From an uncultured Dongia sp. (GTDB taxonomy: Bacteria > Pseudomonadota > Alphaproteobacteria > Dongiales > Dongiaceae): 32,804 nt of DNA. The translations under genes were made by a program, and so were the position numbers. The stretch's first letter is position 1. Every line of letters starts with the position of its first letter. The notes beneath the pieces were generated by a model. That model was not told where the DNA came from and did not search any database. It saw nothing but the letters and a program-made list of their open reading frames with translations. The stretch spans positions 1 through 32,804 of the forward strand of contig NZ_CAKZGO010000046.1 in NCBI RefSeq assembly GCF_936916975.1. Direction: 5' to 3'. Positions 7,076 through 16,076 of this stretch are shown one piece after another.

Positions 7076-9641
7076 TGACGATCCTGTTCGGCACCACAAC
7101 CACCTTTTTCGGCGTCTTGCCATCGAGGGCGCGGATCACCGCATCCTCCGCCAAGGCCGCCGCTTCCGCCACCTTGGGCTCGCAATCGCGCGGCAATTGG
7201 ATGGTTGCGCGCAGCTTGCCGTTGACCTGGATGGCGACGGTCGCGGATTCATCAATGATAAGCTGAGGGATGGCGATTGGCCAAGCGGTCTCGGCGAGGA
7301 GCGTCTGGTGTCCCAGGGATGCCCACATTTCCTCCGCCAGATGCGGCATCATCGGCCCGATGAGCTGAGCCAGGGTCTCCAAAGCCTCGCGCCGGGCAAA
7401 CAGGCCGGCGGCATCGGTCAAGGTCCCGTCCTGGACTTCCCCCAAGGTGTTGGCGAATTCATAGAGTTTGGCCACCGCCCGGTTGAAGCGGAACTTCTCG
7501 ATATCTTCGGACACGCCGGCAATGGCCTTGTGGCTCGCCCGGCGGAGCGCCAAGGCTGCCTCGGGGAATGAGGCCGGCGCGGTTTGGGCGGTTTTCAGGG
7601 CGGGCAGGGCCTCGATCCACATATACGAAAGCCGCCACAGGCGCTGGGAGTAGCGCCAGGCGCCATCGACGCCGGCCGCCGTCCATTCCATGTCCCGCTC
7701 CGGCGGGCTGTCGGAGAGGACGAACCAGCGGGCGGTATCGGCACCGTAGCCGTTGATGATGACGTCCGGGGCAACGACATTCTTCTTCGATTTCGACATC
7801 TTCTCGGACCGGCCGATCTCGACGGCCGCGCCGGTATCCGTGCGGATGACGCTCTGGCCTTTCCGCTCGATCTGGTCGGGCAGCAGCCATTCATTGGCGA
7901 CGGGATCGCGATAGGTCTCGTGACAGACCATGCCCTGGGTGAACAGGCCGGCGAAGGGTTCGTCCAGCTTGACCAGGCCGACCTGCTTCATGGCGCGGGT
8001 GAAGAAACGCGAATAGAGGAGGTGCAGAATGGCATGCTCGACGCCACCGATATATTGGTCGACCGCCAGCCAGTAATCGACCGCGTCTTTGTCGACCGGA
8101 TCGGCATCGCGCGGCGCGCAGAAGCGCGCGAAATACCAGGATGAATCGACAAAGGTGTCGAACGTATCGGTCTCGCGCCTTGCGGCCTTGCCGCAAGTCG
8201 GGCAATCGACATGCTTCCAGGTCGGGTGGTGGTCGAGCGGATTGCCGGGCTTCTCAAAGGTGACGTCGTCGGGCAGCAGCACCGGCATGTCCTTGTCCGG
8301 GACCGGTACTGCGCCGCACGCGTCACAATGGATGATCGGAATCGGACAGCCCCAATAACGCTGGCGGCTGACCAGCCAGTCGCGCAGCCGGAACACGGTC
8401 GTGGGTTCCCCGTCGCCCTGGTCCTTCAGAACCTGGCCGACTTTCTTCTTCGCGGTCTCGACATCGAGCCCGTCGAGGAAGCCGGAATTGAAGATCGTGC
8501 CGTCATCGGTATAGGCGGTGTCGCCGATCGCGAAGGTCTTCGGGTCTTCGCCGGCCGGCAGCACCACGGGAACGACCGGCAAACCATATTTGCGCGCGAA
8601 ATCGAGATCGCGCTGATCACCGGACGGGCAGCCGAAGATGGCGCCTGTGCCGTATTCGATGAGCACGAAATTGGCGATATAGACCGGCAGGCGCTTGCCC
8701 GGCATCAACGGATGTTCGGCCTCGATATCGAGCTTGTAGCCGCGTTTCTCTTGCGCTTCGACGGCGGCTTCAGAGGTGCCGGCAGCGCGACATTCGGCGA
8801 TGAACGCGGCCACTTTCGGGTCGGCTTTGGCGGCGGCGTCGGCCAGCGCATGGTCCGGCGAGACAGCAATGAAGCTGGCGCCAAACAACGTGTCGGGCCG
8901 TGTGGTGAAGACCTCGACGCGATCCGCGCGGCCCGCCAGTTTGAAGCGCACATGGGCGCCGGTCGATTTGCCGATCCAGTTTTCCTGCATCAGCCGGACC
9001 TTTTCCGGCCAGCGGTCAAGTGATCCCAGGGCTGACAACAAATCGTCGGCATATTCGGTGATCTTCAGGAACCACTGGCTGAGCTTGCGCTTCTCGACGG
9101 GTGCCCCGGAGCGCCAGCCCTTGCCGTCGATGACCTGCTCGTTGGCGAGCACGGTGTGGTCGATCGGATCCCAATTGACGAAGGCTTCCTTGCGATAGGC
9201 AAGGCCCGCCTTGAAGAAGTCGAGGAAGATGCGCTGCTGCTGAGCGTAATAGCCCGGATGGCAGGTGGCGAGTTCCTTGCTCCAATCCAGGCTCAGTCCC
9301 ATGCGCTTCAGTTCGGCGCGCATGTTGGCGATGTTGTCATAGGTCCAGGCGGCGGGATGGACCTTCATGTCGCGGGCGGCGTTTTCCGCCGGCAGGCCGA
9401 AGGCGTCCCAGCCCATCGGATGGAGCACGTTGAATCCCTTGGCCCGCTTATAGCGGGCGACGACATCGCCCATCGTATAGTTGCGCACATGGCCCATATG
9501 GATGCGCCCGGAGGGATACGGGAACATCTCCAGGACGTAGTATTTCGGGCGGGATTTATCGACCTCGGAGACGAAGCAATTCCTGGCAGCCCAAGCCGCC
9601 TGCCATTTGCCTTCCGCTTCCAGGAAATTATATCGCGACAT
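7062..9641 (-). CDS. leuS: Leucyl-tRNA synthetase
   Basis: LeuS charges tRNA-Leu with leucine. The 859-residue protein has the class I HIGH motif as HMGH at 48-51 in [11 protein letters not shown], the CP1 editing domain with [10 protein letters not shown] and the conserved aspartate region [18 protein letters not shown], a zinc-type cysteine insertion ([23 protein letters not shown]), and the KMSKS signature at 614-618 ([10 protein letters not shown]). The C-terminal anticodon-binding and end domains are intact ([13 protein letters not shown]). It is first in a tight run with lptE and holA; upstream is a DUF3576 gene separated by a long palindrome. Confidence 0.98.
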   Translation of the reverse strand: MSRYNFLEAEGKWQAAWAARNCFVSEVDKSRPKYYVLEMFPYPSGRIHMGHVRNYTMGDVVARYKRAKGFNVLHPMGWDAFGLPAENAARDMKVHPAAWTYDNIANMRAELKRMGLSLDWSKELATCHPGYYAQQQRIFLDFFKAGLAYRKEAFVNWDPIDHTVLANEQVIDGKGWRSGAPVEKRKLSQWFLKITEYADDLLSALGSLDRWPEKVRLMQENWIGKSTGAHVRFKLAGRADRVEVFTTRPDTLFGASFIAVSPDHALADAAAKADPKVAAFIAECRAAGTSEAAVEAQEKRGYKLDIEAEHPLMPGKRLPVYIANFVLIEYGTGAIFGCPSGDQRDLDFARKYGLPVVPVVLPAGEDPKTFAIGDTAYTDDGTIFNSGFLDGLDVETAKKKVGQVLKDQGDGEPTTVFRLRDWLVSRQRYWGCPIPIIHCDACGAVPVPDKDMPVLLPDDVTFEKPGNPLDHHPTWKHVDCPTCGKAARRETDTFDTFVDSSWYFARFCAPRDADPVDKDAVDYWLAVDQYIGGVEHAILHLLYSRFFTRAMKQVGLVKLDEPFAGLFTQGMVCHETYRDPVANEWLLPDQIERKGQSVIRTDTGAAVEIGRSEKMSKSKKNVVAPDVIINGYGADTARWFVLSDSPPERDMEWTAAGVDGAWRYSQRLWRLSYMWIEALPALKTAQTAPASFPEAALALRRASHKAIAGVSEDIEKFRFNRAVAKLYEFANTLGEVQDGTLTDAAGLFARREALETLAQLIGPMMPHLAEEMWASLGHQTLLAETAWPIAIPQLIIDESATVAIQVNGKLRATIQLPRDCEPKVAEAAALAEDAVIRALDGKTPKKVVVVPNRIVNVVV

Positions 9642-9668
9642 GATGCTTTGGCTTCGTTCTCTTTAAAC

Positions 9669-9755
9669 CGTCATGGTCCGCGAAGGCGGACCACCCACGA
9701 GTTTGCTGCCGACGCCAAGGAATTCGTGGGTGGTCCGCCTTCGCGGACCATGACG
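9669..9755. repeat. 32-bp perfect inverted repeat with nested palindromes
   Basis: Bases 9669-9700 are the exact reverse complement of 9724-9755, with a 23-nt spacer. Each arm contains its own 8-bp hairpin, TGGTCCGC-GAAG-GCGGACCA at 9674-9693 and its mirror at 9731-9750. This nested structure is typical of paired REP elements, possibly mobilised by a distant REP-associated transposase. It occupies the 129-nt gap between the DUF3576 gene and leuS. It has no T-run, so it is not a classic intrinsic terminator, but it could stabilise or end the upstream mRNA. Confidence 0.85.
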
Positions 9756-9770
9756 ACCTGTGTGGTGACC

Positions 9771-10352
9771 CTATTCCTGCTGCCCAGACTGACGCAGCTG
9801 GCGGGCGCGGGTAAGGATGGCGTTTTCGAGGTCGGTGGCCGTGTTGAGCGCCACCGGCGCATCGATCCAGGTGCCGCCCTGGTTCTGCTGGCGGAACACC
9901 GAGGCACGGATGCCATCGGCGCGGAGCGCCCGACCCAGGATATAGACGTTCACCTTGAAGCGCTCGTCCGGGGTGGCCGGCGGTGTGTACCAATCCGTGA
10001 TGATGACGCCACCGAAGGGGTCAGCCGAAACCAGCGGCATGAACGAGACGGTATCAAGGCTGGCGCGCCACAGCAGCGAATTCACGCCGACGCCGCCACC
10101 GCCACCTGACCCGTCATCCTTGGCCTGGCCGCCGAACAGGCCGCCTTCGCCGAACACGGTAGTGCCCTCATCATAGACTGGGCCGCTATCGCCCTTCTGG
10201 CGACGCTCAGGGTAGTTCTCTTCACCGCCGAGATCGGCATTGCAGGCGACGAGCATCAGAGCTGCCGCACCGGCAGCCAAGACGAGAACCAGCCTCTTCC
10301 CGAAATTATGACCAGAACGGGAATGGTCTGCATGACGACGCGGGAGTTTCAT
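9771..10352 (-). CDS. DUF3576 family lipoprotein
   Basis: This 193-residue protein is an envelope lipoprotein of the alphaproteobacterial DUF3576 family. After a basic N-terminus, a hydrophobic segment at about 20-36 ends in the lipobox LVAC with cysteine 37. A glycine-rich low-complexity linker follows (about 68-87), and then the conserved globular part beginning VNSLLWRASLDTVSFMPLVSADPFGGVIITDWY and ending with a helix TDLENAILTRARQLR. Family members are often next to leuS and lptE, as here, suggesting a role in outer-membrane or LPS biogenesis, but no biochemical function is known to me. Confidence 0.85.
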   Translation of the reverse strand: MKLPRRHADHSRSGHNFGKRLVLVLAAGAAALMLVACNADLGGEENYPERRQKGDSGPVYDEGTTVFGEGGLFGGQAKDDGSGGGGGVGVNSLLWRASLDTVSFMPLVSADPFGGVIITDWYTPPATPDERFKVNVYILGRALRADGIRASVFRQQNQGGTWIDAPVALNTATDLENAILTRARQLRQSGQQE

Positions 10353-10546
10353 ATTGACGGCCTGACGCTCTTACCCCTAAAGCCACCCACCGGACGTGGC
10401 GTCTGAGAGCTTTGTCTCATCGGCTGCCGGCCCGGAAAGCGGACCATGACTGGTATGCGAAATGATGGCCTCTCGTCAACCAGATCGCACCGTCCAACCA
10501 CCGGTTTATGCTGATAGTTTGGTAATTTGGGGCTCAAGAAGCGCAA

Positions 10547-11434
10547 ATGGGTAAAATACTGTGGTTGGCCAGCTATCCGAAGTCAGGCAACACGTGGCTG
10601 CGGGCCTTCATCCATAACCTGATGCGGCCCCCCAAATCCGGCCAGACTGAGGCCGGCAAGGGCGTCGATATCAATGACATGAACGTCCTGACCACCGGAG
10701 ATTCGCTGGCGCACTGGTACCGGCATCTGGATCCCAGGCCGCCTTTGGCCTGGAGCCGCGAGGATGTCGCCAAAATGCGCCGCGGCGCCCAGCTCGCGAT
10801 GGTCGCCTCCAAGCCGGAGACGGTCATCGTCAAAACCCATAACGCCCTGCTTGAGGCGCGCGGATATCCGACGATCCACATGGATCTCACGGCCGGCGCG
10901 ATATATGTGGTGCGCAACCCGCTGGATCTGGTCATTTCGCTCGCCGATCATTACGGTGTCGATATCGACAAAGCGATCGAGGTGATGAGCGATCCCGCCA
11001 ATGGCGGCCTGTCGGACGGCAATATCGTGTTCGAGATCCATTCCTCCTGGTCGACCCATGTCAAAAGCTGGACCCACACGCCCCATCCAGGCCTTCTGGT
11101 GGTGCGCTATGAGGATATGCTGGCAAAGCCCCTCCACACCTTTGGTGGCATCGCCCGTTTCATGGGGTTGAAGGTACCGCGCGAGCGGCTCGATCGCGCG
11201 ATCGAGCTTTCTTCCTTCAAGAATCTGCGCCAGCAGGAGGATGCCAAGGGTTTCCAGGAGAAATCATTGAAGGGCAGCAAGTTCTTCCGGGTCGGCAAGG
11301 CCGGTCAATGGCGTGACACGCTGACAAGCGCGCAAATTGACCGGGTGGTCGAATTGCATCAGGAACAGATGGCACGGTTTGGTTACTGGCCGCTCGACGC
11401 GGCTGCCAAAGGGATCGGCGCCAAAGGCGCCTGA
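10547..11434 (+). CDS. PAPS-dependent sulfotransferase domain protein
   Basis: The 295-residue cytosolic protein has the sulfotransferase fold that moves a sulfate group from PAPS to a hydroxyl or amine. The 5'-phosphosulfate loop is YPKSGNTWLR at 10-19, the 3'-phosphate-binding region is YVVRNPLDLVISLADHYG near 119-137, and the C-terminal GKAGQWRD resembles the conserved GxxGxWK motif. There is no signal peptide or membrane segment. The acceptor is unknown; in alphaproteobacteria such enzymes modify lipids, polysaccharides or small molecules. It stands alone, divergent from DUF3576 across a 194-nt gap in which I see no clear promoter. The ribosome site is weak (AAGAAG). Confidence 0.82.
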   Translation: MGKILWLASYPKSGNTWLRAFIHNLMRPPKSGQTEAGKGVDINDMNVLTTGDSLAHWYRHLDPRPPLAWSREDVAKMRRGAQLAMVASKPETVIVKTHNALLEARGYPTIHMDLTAGAIYVVRNPLDLVISLADHYGVDIDKAIEVMSDPANGGLSDGNIVFEIHSSWSTHVKSWTHTPHPGLLVVRYEDMLAKPLHTFGGIARFMGLKVPRERLDRAIELSSFKNLRQQEDAKGFQEKSLKGSKFFRVGKAGQWRDTLTSAQIDRVVELHQEQMARFGYWPLDAAAKGIGAKGA

Positions 11435-11910
11435 CCAGCCCTTTTGGCAGGCCCGGCACCGGACCCTATTCCTGGCCCCGGGGCAGGTGCTCCGGCGCCG
11501 CGCATGTCTTGGACTGCGACCGGGCTGCACTGGCGATCACCCTGCAATACATGTCCCAGCTGTGTAGAACGGCGATGGGCGAAGTAATATGTCGAACGAT
11601 TTCAGGGAGTCCGCTGCACGCGACGTGGTGGCGATCACACCTGCCCGTTTTCAGGTCACGCTTGTGGCAATTGCGCCACAGCCGCCCGAAAATGCCACAG
11701 TGTTAGGCTCAAATGGTTTGACACCCCCCCGCCATTCCGAGAAGGTAACCCGTGTTCCGGACTGAGCGGGCTTTTTGAGTCGATCTCGTCAAGTACTTGG
11801 CAAAATCGACCCAGCAAGCCGGTCCGAAACGAGGGGCATCCGGGGCTTCCTTAAAACCGCAAAGGTTGGGGATAGTTCCGGTGGCAATCGCAAACTTAGG
11901 GAATCTCGAG
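11435..11910. promoter_or_regulatory. Long non-coding leader upstream of the porin gene
   Basis: This 476-nt gap contains no credible gene. A TTGACA hexamer at 11718-11723 is the best -35 candidate, about 190 nt before the porin start. A good -10 is not obvious 17 bp later (GAAGGT/GGTAAC), so the promoter call is weak. Just upstream lies an interrupted palindrome TGTGGC-N6-GCCACA at 11663-11680, with a further GCCACA at 11694-11699, a possible operator. If the promoter is right, the porin mRNA has a long 5' leader, as porin mRNAs controlled by small RNAs often do. Confidence 0.35.
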
Positions 11911-13041
11911 ATGAAAAAAGTTCTCCTGGGGACCTCGGCTCTGCTCGGTGTTGGCCTTCTGGCTGGTACCGCTCAGGCGTCCGATGGTGTCAAACTGAGC
12001 CTTGGCGGCTACATCACCAACCAGTTCGGCGTCGCTTTTGACGACGACAGCGAAGGTGAAGCTGGCGACGACGTCAACGCCGTTGGCGTTGGTACCGATG
12101 CCGAAATCTACTTCACCGGCAGTGTCACGCTCGACAACGGCATCACCGTTGGCGCGCGCTTCGACCTCGAAGGTGGTGACGAAGACGGCGACCAGATCGA
12201 CCAGGCCTATGCCTATTTCAAGGGCGGCTTCGGTGACTTCCGTATCGGTTCGCAGGCTGGCGTCGCCGGCAACATGTACATGCTGCCGCCGGGTTCGACG
12301 GCCAACTTCGGTCCGTACTCGCCGAACACGACTGGTTCGCTCGTTTCTCCGGGCAGCTTCGATCCGGAAGGCATGCTGACGGGTCAGGACAAGTCGCAGA
12401 AGCTTGCTTACTACTCGCCGACCTGGGCTGGCTTCAGCTTCGGTCTGTCGTTCACCCCGAACGACGACGAGAAGGATTACAACGGCGGCGATAACGCTGA
12501 CGGTTCGTGGCGCGCCGCTAGCGGTGCTGGCGATGCCGACAACAACGTGGCCGTCGGCGTGCATTACGACCTCGAAGGCGACGGCTGGGGCTTGTCCCTC
12601 GGCGGTGCCGCCTACTTCGAAGGCGACGTGCAGGAAAAGGCTGAAGCCGACGACGAGCAGAACGGCTACAACGCCGGTATTAACGTCAGCTTCGGCGGTC
12701 TGACCCTCGGTGTTGCTGGTACCTACCTCGACGACCTGAATGGCAGCGGTGAAGACGGTTTCTCGATCGGCACCGGCCTTAGCTACAACGTCGACGCGTG
12801 GACTGTCGGCGCTGGTTGGGCCCATTCGGAAGGCGAAGTCGCTGACTTGGAAGATCGTGTCATTGACCGCGTTGGTGTGACCGGTTCTTACGCCATGGGC
12901 CCTGGCATCGACCTCGATGCTGGCATCTTCTACACCTGGGCTGATGCCGACGAAAACGATGTCGATTCCGACGGTGATGAGACCTTCATTGACGGCTACG
13001 ACTCGCTCGAATTCTCGGTCGGTTCGTCGATTAAGTTCTGA
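11911..13041 (+). CDS. Outer-membrane porin (Gram-negative porin superfamily), highly acidic
   Basis: The 376-residue protein has a signal peptide MKKVLLGTSALLGVGLLAGT-AQA (cleavage after residue 23). It then shows alternating beta-strand patterns (VKLSLGGYITNQFGVAF, ITVGARFDLEGG) ending in the C-terminal phenylalanine signature EFSVGSSIKF recognised by the Bam machinery. Loops and barrel are very rich in aspartate and glutamate, predicting a cation-attracting pore or strong calcium binding. Codon use is restricted (GGC/GGT, GAC, AAC, TTC), as in highly expressed genes. The start at 11911 has AGGGA upstream at about 11898-11902; a frame from 11797 adds 38 unrelated residues. A strong terminator follows. 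Confidence 0.9.
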   Translation: MKKVLLGTSALLGVGLLAGTAQASDGVKLSLGGYITNQFGVAFDDDSEGEAGDDVNAVGVGTDAEIYFTGSVTLDNGITVGARFDLEGGDEDGDQIDQAYAYFKGGFGDFRIGSQAGVAGNMYMLPPGSTANFGPYSPNTTGSLVSPGSFDPEGMLTGQDKSQKLAYYSPTWAGFSFGLSFTPNDDEKDYNGGDNADGSWRAASGAGDADNNVAVGVHYDLEGDGWGLSLGGAAYFEGDVQEKAEADDEQNGYNAGINVSFGGLTLGVAGTYLDDLNGSGEDGFSIGTGLSYNVDAWTVGAGWAHSEGEVADLEDRVIDRVGVTGSYAMGPGIDLDAGIFYTWADADENDVDSDGDETFIDGYDSLEFSVGSSIKF

Positions 13042-13082
13042 TTTCTGCCCGGCGCAAGCTGGATAGAGACGGCTTAAGACTT

Positions 13083-13117
13083 GAAGGGGAGCAGGAAACT
13101 GCTCCCCTTCTTGCTTT
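13083..13117 (+). terminator. Intrinsic terminator of the porin gene
   Basis: A perfect 12-bp stem (13083-13094 with 13099-13110) closed by a GAAA tetraloop is followed by TTGCTTTT. It begins 42 nt after the porin stop codon. The stable stem, GNRA loop and T-rich tail are all those of a Rho-independent terminator, consistent with a monocistronic, abundant porin transcript. Confidence 0.9.
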
Positions 13118-13210
13118 TGGGCTGCTTGGTTGTCAGGACATGTGCCCATGACGTAAGTTGCCGCGGCGCGCTACATGCAGATCCGCCGTCATGAAAAGCC
13201 TGTTTCCCAG

Positions 13211-13882
13211 ATGACCCAATTCGATCACATCGCTCTTCATCTCACCGAAATACGTGCACGCATCGCCACGGCCGCCAAGACCGATGGCCGCGCGCCCGAA
13301 GCCGTCAAGCTCGTGGCTGTCTCCAAGACGCATCCCGCCGAAGCGGTGGCGGCAGCGATTGCCGCCGGGCAGCTGATCTTCGGCGAAAACCGGGTGCAGG
13401 AGGCGCAGGCAAAGTTTCCCGCTTTGAAGGCATTGCATCCCGCGCTGGAGCTTCATCTCATCGGCCCGCTGCAATCGAACAAGGCAGCGGACGCCGTGGC
13501 GTTGTTCGATGTCATTGAAAGCATCGACCGGGAAAAGCTTGCCCGTGCGCTGGCCGACGAGATGAAAAAGCAAGGCCGGCGGCCCGCCTGCTTCATCCAG
13601 GTCAACACCGGCGAAGAGCCGCAAAAGGCCGGTATTCATCCCGGCGATGTCGATGGCTTTGTGAAGCTATGCCGCGATGAGTTGCAGCTGCCGATCATCG
13701 GTCTGATGTGTATCCCGCCCGCCGACCAGCATCCCGCGCCGCATTTTGCTTTGTTGCGCGAGATGGCCAAGCGCAACGGCCTTGCCCAACTGAGCATGGG
13801 CATGAGCGGCGATTACGAAGCGGCCATCCAATTCGGCGCCACCTATGTGCGCGTCGGGACAGCGATCTTCGGCGCGCGGTAA
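13211..13882 (+). CDS. yggS: PLP homeostasis protein YggS/PROSC family
   Basis: The 223-residue protein is a monomeric, single-barrel pyridoxal-phosphate-binding protein that buffers free PLP and affects amino-acid balance; it has no known catalytic reaction. The PLP-lysine lies in KLVAVSKTHP near residue 36, with IFGENRVQEAQ, LHLIGPLQSNK, and the phosphate-binding SMGMSGDYEAAIQFGATYVRVGTAIFG at the C-terminus, all family hallmarks. The ATG at 13211 gives the usual N-terminus; an in-frame ATG at 13175 adds 12 residues and neither has a good ribosome site. It is followed by a shared bidirectional terminator. Confidence 0.93.
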   Translation: MTQFDHIALHLTEIRARIATAAKTDGRAPEAVKLVAVSKTHPAEAVAAAIAAGQLIFGENRVQEAQAKFPALKALHPALELHLIGPLQSNKAADAVALFDVIESIDREKLARALADEMKKQGRRPACFIQVNTGEEPQKAGIHPGDVDGFVKLCRDELQLPIIGLMCIPPADQHPAPHFALLREMAKRNGLAQLSMGMSGDYEAAIQFGATYVRVGTAIFGAR

Positions 13883-13921
13883 GCGCGGGGATGACGAATT
13901 GGGCGGCTGTTGTCATCACAT

Positions 13922-13959
13922 AAAAAAAGCGGCCACCCGTTGCCAGGTGGCCGCTTTTT
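13922..13959. terminator. Bidirectional terminator between yggS and typA
   Basis: A 14-bp stem, AAAAAGCGGCCACC at 13924-13937 with its complement at 13946-13959, encloses an 8-nt loop. It has an A-run on the left and a T-run on the right, so it works as a Rho-independent terminator in both directions. It sits between the convergent yggS (plus) and typA (minus) genes, about 40 nt from each. Confidence 0.93.
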
Positions 13960-13998
13960 CATTCAGCGAAAGCTAATGCCGCAGATTTAGCGCAGTAC

Positions 13999-15840
13999 TT
14001 ACCCTTGCGCAGCGCGGGCGGATTCAGCGGCGCGTTCGGCTTTCTTGCGTTCATTGGGATCCAAGACAGCCTTGCGGATGCGGATCGCCTTCGGCGTCAC
14101 TTCCACCAGCTCATCGTCCTCGATGTAAGCCAGCGCCTGCTCCAGGCTGTGCTTCATCGGCGGCGTCAGGCGAATGGCCTCGTCCTTCGATGTCGTACGG
14201 ATGTTGGTGAGCTGCTTCGACTTCAGCGGATTGACTTCAAGATCGTTGGCACGGCTGTGCTCGCCGATGATCATGCCCTCATAGATCGGCACGCCGGCAT
14301 CGATCATGAGCTTGCCGCGCTCTTCGAGGTTCCACAGCGCATAGGCGACCGCGATGCCGTCGGCGTTCGAAATCAGCACGCCGTTGCGACGGCCTTCGAT
14401 CGGACCCTTGAACGGTGCATAGCCGTGAAACAGGCGGCTCATCACGCCGGTGCCGCGGGTGTCGGTCAGGAATTCGCCGTGATAGCCGATGAGGCCGCGC
14501 GCCGGCACCAGCATGACGAGGCGCGTCTTGGCACCGCCCGAGGGCCGCATCTCGACGAGCTCGCCGCGACGCTGACCAAGCTTGTCGATGACGATGCCGG
14601 TGAAATCGTCATCGACGTCGATGACGACCTCTTCGATCGGCTCCAGGCGTTGATTGGTCTTGGGGTCGATCTGGAAGATCACGCGCGGGCGGCTGATGGA
14701 GAGCTCGAAGCCTTCGCGGCGCATCTGTTCGATGAGCACGCCCAGCTGCAATTCACCACGGCCGGCAACCTGGAACGCGTCCTTGTCTTCGGTTTCGGTG
14801 ACGTGGATGGCGACGTTGCCTTCCGACTCACGCATCAGGCGATCGCGGATCATGCGGCTCGTCACCTTGTCGCCATCGCGACCGGCAAGCGGGCTGTCAT
14901 TGACCGAGAAGCTCATGGAGAGCGTCGGCGGGTCGATCGGCTGCGCCTTCAGCGGCACTTCCACTTCCATCGCGGCGATGGTGTCGGCGACGGTGCTGTC
15001 GGTGAGACCTGCGATGGCGACGATGTCGCCGGCTTCGGCGGATTCAACCGGCGTGCGTTCGATGCCACGGAACGCGAGCAGCTTGGTCAGGCGGCCCACT
15101 TCGACCTGGGTCCCGTCGGGACGCATGGCGCGGAGCTGCATGTTGACGGTGGCGGTACCGGTCTCGATGCGGCCGGTGAGCACGCGGCCGAGATAGTTGT
15201 CGTATTCGAGAGTCGTCACCAGCATCGAGAACGGCTTGTTCTCCTCGACGGTCGGCGCCGGCACATGGCGCACGATGAGATCGTAGAGCGGTGCCAGATC
15301 CTTGCGCTCGCCCTTCTCGAGATCCTCGGTCGCCCAGCCCTGCTTCGACGAGGCAAAGAGCGTCGGGAAGTCGAGCTGTTCCGGCGTCGCGTCGAGGGCG
15401 GCGAACAGATCGAAAATCTGGTCATGGACGGCATGGGGATCGGCGTCGGGGCGGTCGCATTTATTGATCAGCACGATCGGGCGCAGGCCGAGGCGCAGCG
15501 CCTTGGTGGTCACGAATTTGGTCTGCGGCAGGGCACCTTCGGCGGCATCGACCAGCAGCACGACACCGTCGACCATGGAGAGGATGCGCTCGACCTCGCC
15601 GCCGAAATCGGCATGGCCCGGGGTGTCGACGATGTTGATGCGCGTGTCCTGCCACTGGATCGAGGTGCATTTCGCAAGGATGGTGATCCCGCGTTCTTTT
15701 TCCAGATCATTGGAATCCATCACCCGTTCCGCCACGATCTGGTTGGAACGGAAGGCGCCGGACTGGCGCAGGAGCTGGTCAACCAGGGTCGTCTTGCCGT
15801 GATCGACGTGGGCGATGATGGCGATGTTACGCAGTTTCAT
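13999..15840 (-). CDS. typA: Ribosome-associated GTPase TypA/BipA
   Basis: TypA (BipA) is a translational GTPase of the EF-G family that binds the 70S ribosome and supports 50S assembly and growth at low temperature or under stress. The 613-residue product has G1 AHVDHGKTTL at 10-19, G3 DTPGHADFGGEVER, G4 NKCDRPDA, and the family-specific C-terminal domain (VPIYEGMIIGEHSR, NIRTTSKDEAIRLTPP). I chose the ATG at 15840 (MKLRNIAIIAHV); a TTG at 15855 is possible but not needed. The C-terminal tail is lysine- and alanine-rich. Confidence 0.96.
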   Translation of the reverse strand: MKLRNIAIIAHVDHGKTTLVDQLLRQSGAFRSNQIVAERVMDSNDLEKERGITILAKCTSIQWQDTRINIVDTPGHADFGGEVERILSMVDGVVLLVDAAEGALPQTKFVTTKALRLGLRPIVLINKCDRPDADPHAVHDQIFDLFAALDATPEQLDFPTLFASSKQGWATEDLEKGERKDLAPLYDLIVRHVPAPTVEENKPFSMLVTTLEYDNYLGRVLTGRIETGTATVNMQLRAMRPDGTQVEVGRLTKLLAFRGIERTPVESAEAGDIVAIAGLTDSTVADTIAAMEVEVPLKAQPIDPPTLSMSFSVNDSPLAGRDGDKVTSRMIRDRLMRESEGNVAIHVTETEDKDAFQVAGRGELQLGVLIEQMRREGFELSISRPRVIFQIDPKTNQRLEPIEEVVIDVDDDFTGIVIDKLGQRRGELVEMRPSGGAKTRLVMLVPARGLIGYHGEFLTDTRGTGVMSRLFHGYAPFKGPIEGRRNGVLISNADGIAVAYALWNLEERGKLMIDAGVPIYEGMIIGEHSRANDLEVNPLKSKQLTNIRTTSKDEAIRLTPPMKHSLEQALAYIEDDELVEVTPKAIRIRKAVLDPNERKKAERAAESARAAQG

Positions 15841-16076
15841 GGCTTCGCTTTTCAAAAATTGCGGTAACGCCCATCATCCCATGGCGATTATTACAATCGC
15901 CATCGGCCGCCCTCACCCTAACCCTCACCCCGCAAGCAGGGCGGAGGGAATTATTGTGGAATGGCAACCAGTTACTAGCGCTGCCGGCAAGCCGGCGGCG
16001 ATTTCCTCACCCTTGCCCCGCAATTCGGGGAAACGGCTGGAATGAGGGGTGCTTTTTCAAGCGGGCTTTTACCCTA
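15841..16076. repeat. Intergenic region with CCTCACCC-type repeat units
   Basis: The 236-nt gap between the typA start and the end of the kinase gene contains two related C-rich segments. One is CCCTCACCCTAACCCTCACC at about 15909-15928 and the other CCTCACCCTTGCCCCG at about 16005-16020. The second forms a CCCCG-CAATT-CGGGG hairpin (16016-16030) flanked by CCTCA/TGAGG. These look like degraded dispersed repeats of the same C/T-rich class as the 1580-1659 element, which shares CCCTAACCCT. The typA promoter must also lie here but I cannot place it. Confidence 0.5.

Noticed and set aside
9669-9755. Terminal inverted repeats of an insertion sequence
   Set aside because: Only 23 nt lie between the arms, with no transposase, and no target duplication was seen. 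A REP-type palindrome fits better.
11745-11781. Possible terminator CCCG...CGGG followed by TTTTT in the porin leader
   Set aside because: The stem is only four base pairs with mismatches, too weak to call.
11896-13149. A 417-codon frame antisense to the porin
   Set aside because: The porin has a signal peptide, C-terminal barrel signature and terminator. The antisense frame is a shadow of biased codons.
14005-15867. A 620-codon open frame antisense to typA
   Set aside because: The minus strand encodes the complete, motif-bearing TypA. The antisense frame is open because of GC-rich codon bias and has no recognisable domain.
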